From: Roseomonas sp. KE2513
Lineage (GTDB): Bacteria; Pseudomonadota; Alphaproteobacteria; Acetobacterales; Acetobacteraceae
Direction: 5' to 3'
Length of the DNA stretch: 52,459 nt
NCBI RefSeq assembly: GCF_016107305.1
Contig: NZ_RCVR01000032.1
Span: 1 to 52,459, forward strand
Under the pieces are notes generated by a model that saw nothing but the letters and a program-made list of their open reading frames with translations, was not told where the DNA came from and ran no database searches. This document shows positions 43,333 through 51,961 of the stretch, piece by piece (the stretch's first letter is position 1; each line of letters opens with the position of its first letter). A program made the translations under genes and the position numbers.

Positions 43333-44654
43333 CAGCGGGCACTCCCGTTCGGGGCGTTCACAGGCTGGGACGGAACGGCGGGGAGATCGCCGCGGAGGCG
43401 CTGCACTTGGGCGCGCAGGGCATGGAAGGCCTGCATCGCCTCCACCAGTTGGGCGCGGGTGTCCGAGAGAGCCCGCTGCGCGTCGAGAACCTCCAGGAAG
43501 CTGAAGCGGCCCTCGCCGTATCCGAGCGTCGCGAAGCGGGCGGCCAGCTCGGCCGAGGGGAGCGCCGTTCGCCGCAGGGTGTCGACCGACCGCCAGGCCA
43601 GGGCGAGACGCTGCTCCGCCGCGACCAGCGTCGCGACCAGGATGTTCCGTCCGCGCTCGGCCTCGGCTTCGGCCCGGGTCAGCTCGGCCTGGGCGCGGGC
43701 GATGCCGCCCTGGTTCCGGTCGTAGAAGGGCAGCGGGATGGAAGCGCCCGCCACGAAAGCTGTCTCGTTGCTGTCGCCGAAGCGGCGGACATCACCCGAG
43801 ATGGTCACGTCGGGCACGGCGATGGCTCGCTGCAGGGTCACGTTCGCCCGCTGCTGGTTAATGGCCGCGTCCAGCCGCGCCAGCTCGGGGCTGCCGGATA
43901 GGCGGGCCAGTGGGTTGGCCGGGACCGGGCGCCCCGGGTTGGGGCCGATGTCGTCGAACCAGGGCTGTCGTGGGGCGAGCTCGACGCGTGGCACGCCGAT
44001 GAACACGGCGAGATCCCCCACGGCGATCTCTAGCTCCCGTTGGGCGCGTTCCGCCGCGATGTCGGCGGTGGCCCGGACCACCTCGGCCCGCTCGGCCTGC
44101 AGCAGCGGGTCGCGTCCGGCCTCAACCCGGGCGCGAGCCGCCCGGAGCGTCTCGGCAGCTAGCCTAGCGCGCTCGCGCTCGACGCCCACCAGCCGCCGGG
44201 CGGCCTCCGCGGTGGCGAGGGCGGTCACCACCTCGCGGGCGATCTCCAGCCGGAAGCCGGTGAAGTCAAGCACGGCCACCTCCCCACTACGGGCCGCGAG
44301 GCCAATCCGCGCCGAGCGCTTTCCGCCGAGCTCGATGATCTGGGCGAGGCCGACTGTGCTCTCCAGAGTGCGGAAGCCGCGGTTCTCCTGGCGGCCGCCG
44401 AAGCCGCCGAAGTTTTCGAAGCTGCCCCTCAGTGCCGGGTTGGGCCGCAGGCGCGCCTGCAGGGCGTCAGCCTGCACGGCCTGCCTGGCGGCTCCCGCAC
44501 CCCGGAGGGCAGGTGATGCCGTGAGCGCTGCCTCAACGGCCTGTGGGGGAGAGGTGACGGTGAGTGGTGCGACGGCCGGACGAGTATCCTGCGCGTGGAG
44601 GACGGCCGGAGCGACGGCGAAGATCGCAGCCAGGCAGAAAGCCTTGATTGTCAT
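43332..44654 (-). CDS. czcC: CzcC-like outer-membrane efflux protein
   Basis: 440 aa, TolC fold. Signal peptide (MTIKAFCLAAIFAVAPAVLHA), N-terminal LRPNPALRGSFENFGGFGG typical of metal RND outer-membrane factors, and two repeated coiled-coil halves (ARLAAETLRAARARVEAGRD and AEAERGRNILVATLVAAEQ). It forms the exit duct of the CzcCBA complex. First gene of the operon after the small CzcI-like protein. Confidence 0.92.
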   Translation of the reverse strand: MTIKAFCLAAIFAVAPAVLHAQDTRPAVAPLTVTSPPQAVEAALTASPALRGAGAARQAVQADALQARLRPNPALRGSFENFGGFGGRQENRGFRTLESTVGLAQIIELGGKRSARIGLAARSGEVAVLDFTGFRLEIAREVVTALATAEAARRLVGVERERARLAAETLRAARARVEAGRDPLLQAERAEVVRATADIAAERAQRELEIAVGDLAVFIGVPRVELAPRQPWFDDIGPNPGRPVPANPLARLSGSPELARLDAAINQQRANVTLQRAIAVPDVTISGDVRRFGDSNETAFVAGASIPLPFYDRNQGGIARAQAELTRAEAEAERGRNILVATLVAAEQRLALAWRSVDTLRRTALPSAELAARFATLGYGEGRFSFLEVLDAQRALSDTRAQLVEAMQAFHALRAQVQRLRGDLPAVPSQPVNAPNGSAR

Positions 44655-44743
44655 GAGGGCACCTGAAATCGCGAGCCGGACACGGACCGCGCAGTTCTCC
44701 GATCAGGAGAGACCGAACTGTGTCCGCAGGAAACAACGGTTCG

Positions 44744-45178
44744 CTAGGCGCGGGGTGGTCTGGTTGGCAGCTCCGACGGTCCGGACTGCAGCACGCGTTC
44801 TGGGGCGAGCATCAACTCGGCCTGTTGACCTTCCGATAGGGGAAGTCCTGAGGCCACGGCTGGAGGCAGTGGTGCAATCTGACCACAGAAGTGGTGCGCG
44901 CTATGGCAGGGAAGGTTGTCCGGCTGCAAAGGCTCATCCGTACTGCCGGAATTCACGTTGAGGATTTCAACGAGGCCAACGGTGACAGGAGCCGCCCTGA
45001 GAGCGGCTTCGGCGGAGCCCAAAGCCAGGAGCAACATCAGCGCGCAGAGGAGTGCCGAGAGCCCGCGACGGCAGGCTGACAAGACCGGCGATGTCTCCGC
45101 GGCGAACATGCTGCTGGCGCCTCTAACCCATCTAATGCTGGCTGTCACGCGCAGCGCCTGGGGCAGCATGAACCTCAT
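44744..45178 (-). CDS. Small CzcI-like exported protein upstream of czcCBA
   Basis: About 144 aa. A signal-like helix (LSALLCALMLLLALGSAEA) is followed by a mature part with CHSAHHFCG (candidate metal site) and a Pro-rich end RPPRA. Position immediately before czcCBA and the Cys/His motif are like CzcI. The longest frame starts at 45217, but the -10 box is at 45207-45212, so that start cannot be used; I choose the ATG at 45178, with 45109 as an alternative. Expressed from the promoter at 45207-45237. Confidence 0.65.
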   Translation of the reverse strand: MRFMLPQALRVTASIRWVRGASSMFAAETSPVLSACRRGLSALLCALMLLLALGSAEAALRAAPVTVGLVEILNVNSGSTDEPLQPDNLPCHSAHHFCGQIAPLPPAVASGLPLSEGQQAELMLAPERVLQSGPSELPTRPPRA

Positions 45179-45206
45179 CAGAGAGGGCTCACCGCCTGAC
45201 AGACGC

Positions 45207-45237
45207 TTTAATGGCACCTCTAGCCACTAGAGATTCA
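45207..45237 (-). promoter_or_regulatory. MerR-type promoter of the czc cluster
   Basis: -35 TTGAAT (45232-45237), 19-bp spacer CTCTAGTGGCTAGAGGTGC with a CTCTAG…CTAGAG dyad, -10 CATTAA (45207-45212). It points toward czcI-czcCBA and is divergent from the MerR gene at 45328. Confidence 0.85.
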
Positions 45238-45327
45238 AGAGGTATTTTACTCCGGTATGAAAATGGATGAGACGGTGATTGTCCTGCTCCACCAGTAGGC
45301 AACCGATTTCCGGTGTACCACCTTCCA

Positions 45328-45795
45328 ATGATGAGCCTGCCCAAGTGGCCAATGAGCATCGGTGACCTGTCGCGCGAGACTGGGGTCAAGCCGACAACCA
45401 TCCGCTGGTACGAGGCGGAGGGGTGGTTACCGGCTCCTGCCCGGACCGACGGCGGCCACAGGGTCTACGGGGAGGTCCACCTGAAGCGGCTTGGATTCAT
45501 TCGGCACTCGCGGGAGCTGGGATTCTCCATGTCCGACATCAGGTCCCTCCTCGACCTTGCCGAGCGACCCGGGGACGATTGCTCGGCGGCCCATGCCATC
45601 GCCATGGCCCAGATTGCCGAGGTGGACGCCAGAATGCGACGACTTCAAGCCCTTCGAGCCGAACTGGAGCGAATGGCTCATAACTGCATGGGCGGCCATA
45701 TCGGCGACTGCCGGATCATCGAAACCTTGTCCGACTTCGGACATGGACACTGCGCAGCCCCCACACACGGCGACCCGGCGTCGTATCTGGGCTGA
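45328..45795 (+). CDS. MerR-family regulator, Zn/Cd/Pb type
   Basis: 155 aa from the ATG at 45328 (a GTG at 45313 is possible). DNA-binding region SIGDLSRETGVKPTTIRWYE and HLKRLGFIRHSRELGFSMSD. Metal ligands like those of ZntR/PbrR/CadR: Cys85 (DDCSAAH), Cys120, His124 and Cys128 (NCMGGHIGDCRIIE), with an additional GHGHC near the C-terminus. Divergent from the czc cluster, whose promoter has a matching dyad, so it is the likely activator of that promoter and perhaps of the other two. Confidence 0.9.
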   Translation: MMSLPKWPMSIGDLSRETGVKPTTIRWYEAEGWLPAPARTDGGHRVYGEVHLKRLGFIRHSRELGFSMSDIRSLLDLAERPGDDCSAAHAIAMAQIAEVDARMRRLQALRAELERMAHNCMGGHIGDCRIIETLSDFGHGHCAAPTHGDPASYLG

Positions 45796-45941
45796 GCGTT
45801 TTGTCGTTCTTGACCCTACGTCCGCAGTACCCTTTGCCGGCCCGATCAGCGGCTTGGGCACCATGCAGGCCGAGGTCAAACACCGCTCCACAGAAGCGGC
45901 GCACGCCAAAGCAGTGTGGAGGGGGCACCTCGTAATGGGCC

Positions 45942-46292
45942 TCAGTAACGGTCGTAGCCCAGGAACGGTGATGGCGGCGGGGCTGGCTGGGACAACCAGG
46001 GCGTAGGCGGAGGCGGTGCGAAGTAGGCCGGTGGCGGCGGGGAGGCCCATCGGCGATAGTAGCTTGGCGGAATCGTCGGGGGCGCATAGTAGCGCGGACG
46101 CGCGTTGTAGTTCTGGGTGAAGTAGTGCTGGGCATGTTGCAGAAGCGTGGTGGGCCGGCCGTTCGGCGCTGCCTGTGGCGCGAGTGCCGGGGCCGGCCAG
46201 GGCGCTGCGGCTAGGGCGCCCGCCACGGCTGCGCTGGCCAGGGCCCTGCGAAGGCTTCCGCGTTGGATGGTGTTGCTGAGGGACGGGACCAT
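45942..46292 (-). CDS. Pro/Tyr-rich secreted protein
   Basis: 116 aa. Signal peptide with Arg-rich start (TIQRGSLRRALASAAVAGAL) then a mature part almost wholly Pro, Tyr, Ala (YNARPRYYAPPTIPPSYYRR, PPPPAYFAPPPPTPW). No family assigned; such proteins are often cell-surface. An insertion element starts about 80 bp upstream, so its promoter may have been affected. Confidence 0.55.
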   Translation of the reverse strand: MVPSLSNTIQRGSLRRALASAAVAGALAAAPWPAPALAPQAAPNGRPTTLLQHAQHYFTQNYNARPRYYAPPTIPPSYYRRWASPPPPAYFAPPPPTPWLSQPAPPPSPFLGYDRY

Positions 46293-46370
46293 GCTCTCGA
46301 AGCCTCCTCTGGTCGGTGGTGGGACGGGCCGGGCGCCTGGGAGATGGCGTCCATGAGGACAGAACGAAGG

Positions 46371-47427
46371 GGCGTTGTTGCGGAAAACTCGTGGGTGATG
46401 GGCCATGAGGAAGGATGGGACGGGGGCTGAGCGGCCGAGGAAGCGGTATCGCGTGCGGAACTGGCGCGAGTATGACCGGAGCCTAATCGCCCGCGGCGAC
46501 CTGACCGTCTGGCTATCGCTGGACCTGGCCTGGCATGCGCCGGCGGGCACGGGCAAGCGGGGCCGGCCGCTGGTGTTCAGCGGCGCCGCGATCCAGTGCG
46601 CGCTGACGCTGAAGGTGCTGTTCCAGCTGCCGCTGCGGGCAGCCCAGGGCTTGGTGGAAGTCTGATCCGCCTGGCCGGGCTCGGGTGGCCGGTGCCGCAC
46701 TTCAGCACCCTCTCGCGCCGGCAGCAGGCGCTGACCGTGGTCATTCCTTACCGCGCCCGAGGTAAGCCACTGCATCTTGTCGTGGACAGCAGCGGGCTCA
46801 AAGTGCTGGGCGAAGGGGAGTGGAAAATCAGGAGGCATTGTGCCAATCGTCGCCGCATCTGGCGCAAGGTGTACCTGGCGGTCGATGCAGACAGTCACGA
46901 GATCCGGGCTGTCGAGATGACTGACCACCGGCACGGCGATGGCGAGATTTTGGCCGATCTGCTGGCGCAGGTGCCGCAAGGGGAGCAGATCGCCTCCGTT
47001 GGCGGAGACGGGGCCTACGACACTCGCACCGCCTACGCGGCCGCAGCGGCCCGCAATGCGGAACTGCTCGTGCCGCCCCGACGCAACGACAAACCTTGGA
47101 AGACGCCGACCCGAGGAGCAGGCGAGCGCAACGAGACCCTGCGTGCCGTTCGGCACTTCGGCCGGCGACTCTGGAAGCGCTGGAGCGGCTACCATCGCCG
47201 CAGCCTGGCCGAGACAGCGATGTCACGCATCAAACGCCTCGGCGAGCGGCTCGCGGCACATGATCCCGCCCGCCAAGTGGCTGAGGTGCAGATCCGCTGC
47301 GCCATCCCCAACACCTACAACCAGCTCGGCATGCCCAACACCCTCGCTGTCGCCTGACCAAACCAGACCTGGCCAAACTAGAATAGAGGGGCAGTCGTGC
47401 TCTTCACCCGAATTGCGCAACAGGGCC
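46371..47427 (+). mobile_element. IS5-family, IS903-type element (1057 bp)
   Basis: Ends in imperfect inverted repeats (GGCGTTGTTGCGGAA on the left; GGCCCTGTTGCGCAA read inward on the right). The length equals that of IS903-type elements. The 9-bp flanks differ (GAACGAAGG and CTTCCAGGG), so no target duplication remains; a later deletion or recombination joined different DNA on the two sides. Confidence 0.8.
46405..47357 (+). pseudogene. IS903-type transposase with a frameshift
   Basis: The first frame (MRKDGTGAERPRKRYRVRNW to RAAQGLVEV) ends at 46665; the second frame resumes as SLIRLAGLGWPVPHFSTLSR and runs to 47357. A single missing base near 46660 (GGTGGAAGTCTGATC where GTGGAAAGTCTGATC would read VESLI) explains the break. 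DDE signatures are visible: LVVDSSGLKV, GGDGAYDTRTAY and RRSLAETAMSRIKR. Probably inactive. Confidence 0.85.
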
Positions 47428-47480
47428 CTTCCAGGGTGTCAGGGAGGCCCCATTTTCTTTCCCACAATTGCATAGATAAA

Positions 47481-47801
47481 TCAGTGGTGTCCTACGTAGC
47501 AGGCGATATGCGGATGCACGGGGCATACGCGGCTGTCGATCCGCATGCGGTGGTGTGGAAAGCCGCGAGCTTCTGCTTCATCTTCACAAGCATGGTGATT
47601 AGGCATACATCCTATGAAGTCCCACTCCGTTCGACTTTGGATGGGGGTCGGAGACATCCTTCGTATACCCTGATCAAGGCGCATATTTAACAGCATAGAA
47701 CTTATAATTGGGCTTATATCATGATCTTTCTTTAATTCTTCTGCCCGACCTTCTGGAAGGCCGAGCATAGCGAACGCAATGAATAAAATAACCAGTTTCA
47801 T
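47481..47801 (-). CDS. Small secreted Cys-containing protein
   Basis: 106 aa with signal peptide (MKLVILFIAFAMLGLPEGRA) and four cysteines (GCMPNHHACEDE, RVCPVHPHIACYV), possibly two disulfides. A weak ribosome site (GGGAG 10 bases ahead) is present. Base composition is clearly lower in G/C than the neighbours, which suggests separate origin. No family recognised; it may be a plasmid-borne orphan. Confidence 0.5.
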   Translation of the reverse strand: MKLVILFIAFAMLGLPEGRAEELKKDHDISPIISSMLLNMRLDQGIRRMSPTPIQSRTEWDFIGCMPNHHACEDEAEARGFPHHRMRIDSRVCPVHPHIACYVGHH

Positions 47802-47850
47802 TTTATGAAATCTCCCGAGCAGATTGTACTATTCACAGTTTTGGCGGAGC

Positions 47851-48010
47851 TTAGAGAGACTTGAGCCTCGTTCCAACAAAATTGTTGCGCGGCGGATCAT
47901 AGGCGCGAGCGAGATAGCCGCCGAGGCGGGCGACCTTCATGAGATAGCGCGGCATCGTAGCTGCAGCAGGTATTGCTGGTCGATCTCGGACGGTGCAGTC
48001 GAGGAGGACG
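47851..48010 (-). pseudogene. C-terminal fragment of an IS4-like transposase
   Basis: The reverse strand reads VARLGGYLARAYDPPRNNFV shortly before a stop; the pattern …LARLGGYLAR..DPP.GN.V… is the usual end of a group of IS4-type transposases. Upstream sequence shows only short related bits (VVLLDCTVRDRP) without an intact frame. Confidence 0.45.
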
Positions 48011-48766
48011 ACCTTGATTTCGGTCAACACAACTTTGGTTGGGGCACATGACGCAGTGCGGGCAACCATGGTCCATTTCAGGCTCCCAACAGCCTTTCCG
48101 CCCGTCAGGAGCTTATCCAAACTGGCCCTTCCTCGCCAATCTGGTTCCCCTGCCGCGAACTCTGACAGCTTCCATTAGAGTTCCCACCTTCTTGGCCCAC
48201 TCTGACCGTTTCGGCGGGCGCCTCCGAGTCCGTGCTCCCACCATTCCCAATTGTGCTTGCCGGCCTTCACTTGTGGCAACCGCCCCCTATCCCACCCTTG
48301 GGCACGATAATAGGCTGTTATCGTGCGTAGGAGGCCGCTTAAATAACCTAACCTACTGATTTTACTGGCCGTTTGACCAGCGTCACGCTGCGGCGGGTAT
48401 ACTTCTCCGCCCTCTCCTACCGTTCCGTCCGCTAACCGATATTTCCGGACGGAAGGGGTGCGCCATACTCGCCATGAGTGAGCCCCTACCGACGATGCGC
48501 CCCCTCCCCTGCCCTCACCAACCCCGGCGCCAGCCGGAACCCTGGTGCTCCACACCAGCCTGCTCGGCGACCTGTGGGTCCAGGGAGAGCCCAACCAAGC
48601 CGTCGAACTGCAGGCGTGATCCTGATCCAAGGTACCTTAGCTCCACCGGGCGGAACAGGTGGTTGGCGCCACTGGAATAGGCGAGGTTCAGCTGCTTCCC
48701 CCTCATGGAACGCCGACCTCTATCGCGGACGAGTAGCACGCGCCCCGCCAGCCACTTGCAAAAACA
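48011..48766. other. Region without supported genes upstream of the partition module
   Basis: Open frames on the minus strand (48175-48630 and 48515-48808) show no recognisable domain; the second reads RPVELRYLGSGSRLQFDGLV, which may be eroded coding DNA. No RNA gene is visible. The right end leads into the inverted repeat at 48767. Confidence 0.35.
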
Positions 48767-48797
48767 GTCAACGTCAACCTTAATTGTTGACGTTGAC
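48767..48797. promoter_or_regulatory. Perfect 12-bp inverted repeat upstream of parA
   Basis: GTCAACGTCAAC (48767-48778), 7-base spacer, GTTGACGTTGAC (48786-48797). Each arm is itself a tandem GTTGAC pair. It lies 75 bp upstream of parA, so ParA autoregulation through its N-terminal HTH, or a second partition element, are both possible. Confidence 0.6.
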
Positions 48798-48835
48798 GGA
48801 AGAGTCAAGAGGGAACAACTTCTAGGGGCAAAGGT

Positions 48836-48851
48836 GTTCTGACGTCAGAAC
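48836..48851. promoter_or_regulatory. Candidate parS, copy 1
   Basis: Perfect 16-bp palindrome GTTCTGACGTCAGAAC 20 bp upstream of parA. The core TTCTGAnnTCAGAA recurs between parB and repA and downstream of repA. Confidence 0.6.
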
Positions 48852-48871
48852 TTTGGAACTGGGGGCGATCT

Positions 48872-49891
48872 ATGGACGGAGGCGAACTGAGGGCGCTGCG
48901 GCAGCAACTGCGCCTGAGCCAATCGGAGTTAGCAGACGCGCTCAACGCCGTGCTGCAGCGCTCCTACGACAAGCCGCGTGTGTCGCGCTGGGAGAACGGC
49001 CGCGAGCCCATACCCGAAGAGGTAGCCCATTCAGCAGCAGGCTTGGCCAATGGTCAGCCGCGCCATGCGCGTATTTTGATTTTGGCTAACCAGAAGGGCG
49101 GGGTGGGGAAGACCACATCTGCGGTCAATCTCGCGTGTGGACTAGCTCGTCGTGGTGCGCGGGTGCTGCTAGTCGATCTCGACCCACAAGCGACTGCGAC
49201 TGTCGCAATGATGGCGAGTGGCAGTGTTGATGCTTACCGCCAGGGGCGGACGATGGCCCACGTCATTCTGCGCGATCTTCCGCTAGAGCAGGCGATCTAC
49301 GGCCAGGATAACCCGTTACTGGTCGCGCGTGGCGGCTTCGACTTGGTGCCTAGCCATATCGACTTGGCAGAAACTGATGGACGGCGTGAGCCAGGCTTCG
49401 ACGTAGCGCTCCGGGAGGCACTGGAGGTCTCGCGCGAGCGCTACGATTTCATCGTGCTAGATGCGCCCCCTAATCTTGGCATGCTGACGGTAATGGGTTT
49501 GGCTGCCGCAGACGAGGTAATTATCCCCGTCCGCACTGAACCCTACGACAGTATGGGTGTGGGCTTGATACTGGGCACAATCAGCAAGGTGCAGCGCCGA
49601 CTCAACCCTGCTCTTCGTCTAAGCGGAATTCTGCCCACCCAGTTCGGTGCCCGTAAGTCGGTGGATCGAGAGGTGCTTGAGCATCTGGTAGCTGTGATGG
49701 CTGGCAAAGCTCCGGTGCTGGAGCCAGTGCAGGCCAGCGCCGTCTTTGGGCACGCCGCCCGCAATGGCCGTATCGCACTCGATGCTTCTCCCAGTTCAGC
49801 AGCGGCAGTCTACGGTCGCTTGGCTGCTGCGCTCGCGACCGGCAGCGCCCTGCCTCATGCCACCCTTGTGCCTCAACTATTGGAGTCCTAA
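48872..49891 (+). CDS. parA: ParA-type partition ATPase with N-terminal HTH
   Basis: 339 aa. Residues 1-60 form an XRE-like HTH (LRALRQQLRLSQSELADALN and PRVSRWENG), as in type Ia ParA proteins, which repress their own operon. Deviant Walker A KGGVGKTT at 75-82, Walker A' VDLDPQATAT, Walker B FIVLDAPPNLG. It positions plasmid copies together with ParB and parS. Stop is 4 bp from the parB start. Confidence 0.95.
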   Translation: MDGGELRALRQQLRLSQSELADALNAVLQRSYDKPRVSRWENGREPIPEEVAHSAAGLANGQPRHARILILANQKGGVGKTTSAVNLACGLARRGARVLLVDLDPQATATVAMMASGSVDAYRQGRTMAHVILRDLPLEQAIYGQDNPLLVARGGFDLVPSHIDLAETDGRREPGFDVALREALEVSRERYDFIVLDAPPNLGMLTVMGLAAADEVIIPVRTEPYDSMGVGLILGTISKVQRRLNPALRLSGILPTQFGARKSVDREVLEHLVAVMAGKAPVLEPVQASAVFGHAARNGRIALDASPSSAAAVYGRLAAALATGSALPHATLVPQLLES

Positions 49892-49895
49892 CGCC

Positions 49896-50741
49896 ATGGG
49901 TCAGCAGCGTAAGCAGCCTCCCTCTCCTATGCTGGGTGCAGCAATGGCGGCCATCGGTGAGGCATCAGAAGGGCTAGTGGCTGGCAATAGCCGCTTTCGT
50001 CACTCGTTCGAAGCACCAATCGCTCGCGTCCGGTCTGATCCGAACCAACCGCGCCGGCGCTTTAACGACGCTGATATCGAAGCTCTCGCGACGACGATGC
50101 AGGCCGAGGGGCAGTTGCAGCCCGTGCTGGTGCGGCGCGATCCCGAACAGCGCGGTGCCTGGATACTAGTGGCTGGCGAACGCCGTTGGCGCGCCGCCCA
50201 GTTTAGCGGCTGGACCACTATCCTGGCTATAGAACACACAGGTGACGCCGACCTTGCTGCGCTCCTGGAGAACCTTCAACGGGTCGACCTAACACCTGTC
50301 GAGGAAGCACGCGGGCTGCAGCGCTTGCTGACGCAGAAGGGGGTAAGCCAAGCGGCAGCGGCAGAGATGTTGGGGCGCAGCCCAGCGGAGGTGAGTGCGT
50401 GCTTGCGAATGCTAACCCTGCCACCGGAGTTTCTGGAGCAAGCAGTAGATGTGCCGCGGAATGTACTTGTGGAGCTAGCCCGCTTGGAAGATGGTCCGGT
50501 GCGGAACCATCTGATGCAGAAGGCAACCGATGGCTCTCTAACAGTGCGGGCAATTCGTGATGCTCGTGCGGCAACTCCACCTCCTCCCAGACGACCCTCG
50601 TCAACCGACTACTGGTCAGCGCTTGAGCGAATGACGTTGAAGCTGGAGCACCGGAAGGCGAAGGGCGAGAAGCTGAGCGAGGCTGAGCGACATGGACTGG
50701 CTACTCTGCGCACGCGCATTGAGGCGTTGCTCGAATTCTGA
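49896..50741 (+). CDS. parB: ParB-type partition protein
   Basis: 281 aa starting at the ATG at 49896, just after parA. N-terminal ParB/Srx domain with RVRSDPNQPRRRFNDADIEA, GQLQPVLVRRD and VAGERRWRAAQFSG; central HTH (GVSQAAAAEMLGRSPAEVSA) for site binding; C-terminal dimer region. It should bind the TTCTGAnnTCAGAA dyads, the first of which lies ahead of parA and the second overlaps its stop codon. Confidence 0.95.
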   Translation: MGQQRKQPPSPMLGAAMAAIGEASEGLVAGNSRFRHSFEAPIARVRSDPNQPRRRFNDADIEALATTMQAEGQLQPVLVRRDPEQRGAWILVAGERRWRAAQFSGWTTILAIEHTGDADLAALLENLQRVDLTPVEEARGLQRLLTQKGVSQAAAAEMLGRSPAEVSACLRMLTLPPEFLEQAVDVPRNVLVELARLEDGPVRNHLMQKATDGSLTVRAIRDARAATPPPPRRPSSTDYWSALERMTLKLEHRKAKGEKLSEAERHGLATLRTRIEALLEF

Positions 50742-50749
50742 TGTCAGAA
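50736..50749. promoter_or_regulatory. Candidate parS, copy 2
   Basis: TTCTGATGTCAGAA, one central mismatch from a palindrome; overlaps the parB stop and lies just before the iterons. Confidence 0.5.
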
Positions 50750-50786
50750 CTTCCCGGCTTTGGCACAGGAGGTTCTGCCGATTCGG

Positions 50787-50945
50787 TTGGACCCTACTCA
50801 CGGCCACCGGGTTCCATCCCCAGTAGGCGGCTTGGACTCTACTCACGCTTAAGAATTGGACTCTACTCACGCGAATCGGGCTTATCCCCAGGACTTTGCT
50901 CACACAAGCTAATAGAATTATCTAATAGCCTTCAAATAGCTTGCG
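50787..50945. other. Replication origin (iterons, DnaA-like box, AT-rich tract)
   Basis: Three iterons in the same direction: 50787-50802 (TTGGACCCTACTCACG), 50832-50847 and 50856-50871 (both TTGGACTCTACTCACG), the last two 24 bp apart; a weaker copy (AGGACTTTGCTCACA) at about 50890-50904. TTATCCCCA at 50882-50890 is one base from a DnaA box. An AT-rich tract (50904-50945) with repeated CTAATAG completes a typical iteron origin upstream of repA. Confidence 0.8.
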
Positions 50946-50987
50946 TGAGGACAGTCCAACTTGCGTCAGAGGGTAACTTCGTCTCGG

Positions 50988-51920
50988 ATGGAAGGCATGG
51001 GGGCTGTTCATCATCTAATCCTGACTAGAGGCATTGAGGCAGCAAGGCGCGAGGCAAATGGTGCCTGCGCGAACCAGCGCCTGTGCGTCGAGGCCGCTTT
51101 CGAGGTCATGGGTGACGAGGCAGGCAAGATCGGCATTGCTCATGCCGGCTTTGCCATGGCAGCGCTGCCGCACAAGAAGACGGCTGAAACGATCTGGGAG
51201 CGCGAAGCAGGATCAGTCAAATTGCTTGTCGAGAGCGGTCTCGACACGAACCGACAGCCGATCGGCATCCCTTATGGATCACTAGCTCGGCTAATCTTGA
51301 TCTATTTGCAGACACAAGCCGTTCGAACTCGGAGCCGCAAGGTAGAACTGGGCGCGTCGATGAATGCTTGGCTTAGCGCAATGGGCTTGCCCGTTGGTGG
51401 GAAGACTTACCAACTCGTCCGTGAACAATCGCGGCGGCTTTCACGGTGTCGCCTTACGTTCTTTCGCCGTTCAGGCGGTTCTGAGTTAGTGACAAATGGC
51501 GCGTTCGTACGCGACTCAATTCTACCCTTGGACTCTACTCACGGGCAGATGCCACTTTGGCAAGAGCAAGTCACGCTAGACGAAGGGTTCTACCAGTCGC
51601 TGATTGATCACCCACTACCTCTCCGGGAGAAGGCAATTCAAGCAGTTTCAGGTCGTTCCATGGCGATCGACATCTACGTCTGGCTGGCTTACCGGCTGCA
51701 CGTCCTGTCCGGACCAGTCGAGGTCAGCTGGCCAGCCCTCAAGTCGCAGTTCGGCGAGAGCTACAAGGAGCTGCGCTTTTTCCGGCGTGACGTGTTGCCT
51801 TCGCTTGATCTCGCGCTAGCAGCTTACCCCGAGGCGAGGGTTCATATCGATGAGAAGCGGGGTCTCACCCTCTATCCATCGGCACCTCCAGTACCCGAGA
51901 GAAAAATTCTGGCAGGCTAG
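50988..51920 (+). CDS. repA: Plasmid replication initiator RepA
   Basis: 310 aa from the ATG at 50988 (another at 50997 is possible; an earlier TTG at 50961 is less likely). The C-terminal two thirds match the RepA_C family of alphaproteobacterial plasmids (LPHKKTAETIWERE, IPYGSLARLILIYLQTQAVR, GRSMAIDIYVWLAYRLHVLS, WPALKSQFGESYKELRFFRR). It would bind the iterons and open the AT-rich tract. A full iteron (51528-51543) lies inside the coding sequence and encodes LDSTHG. Confidence 0.9.
   Translation: MEGMGAVHHLILTRGIEAARREANGACANQRLCVEAAFEVMGDEAGKIGIAHAGFAMAALPHKKTAETIWEREAGSVKLLVESGLDTNRQPIGIPYGSLARLILIYLQTQAVRTRSRKVELGASMNAWLSAMGLPVGGKTYQLVREQSRRLSRCRLTFFRRSGGSELVTNGAFVRDSILPLDSTHGQMPLWQEQVTLDEGFYQSLIDHPLPLREKAIQAVSGRSMAIDIYVWLAYRLHVLSGPVEVSWPALKSQFGESYKELRFFRRDVLPSLDLALAAYPEARVHIDEKRGLTLYPSAPPVPERKILAG
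51528..51543 (+). promoter_or_regulatory. Iteron inside repA
   Basis: TTGGACTCTACTCACG, identical to the origin iterons at 50832 and 50856, within codons for LDSTHG. Possible extra RepA site for copy control or autoregulation. Confidence 0.6.
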
Positions 51921-51961
51921 CTACTAGCAAGAGGTTCTAGAACCACTTCTGACCTCAGAAG
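51916..51961. promoter_or_regulatory. Cluster of dyads downstream of repA, including candidate parS copy 3
   Basis: GCTAG-CTA-CTAGC (51916-51928), GGTTCTAGAACC (51933-51944) and CTTCTGA-CC-TCAGAAG (51946-51961). The last contains TTCTGACCTCAGAA, the third copy of the parS candidate. The first two may serve as a repA terminator or as further binding sites. Confidence 0.5.

Noticed and set aside
48175-48808. Two minus-strand open frames upstream of parA as genes
   Set aside because: No signal, domain or ribosome site; one overlaps the inverted repeat at 48767-48797. Left as unassigned.
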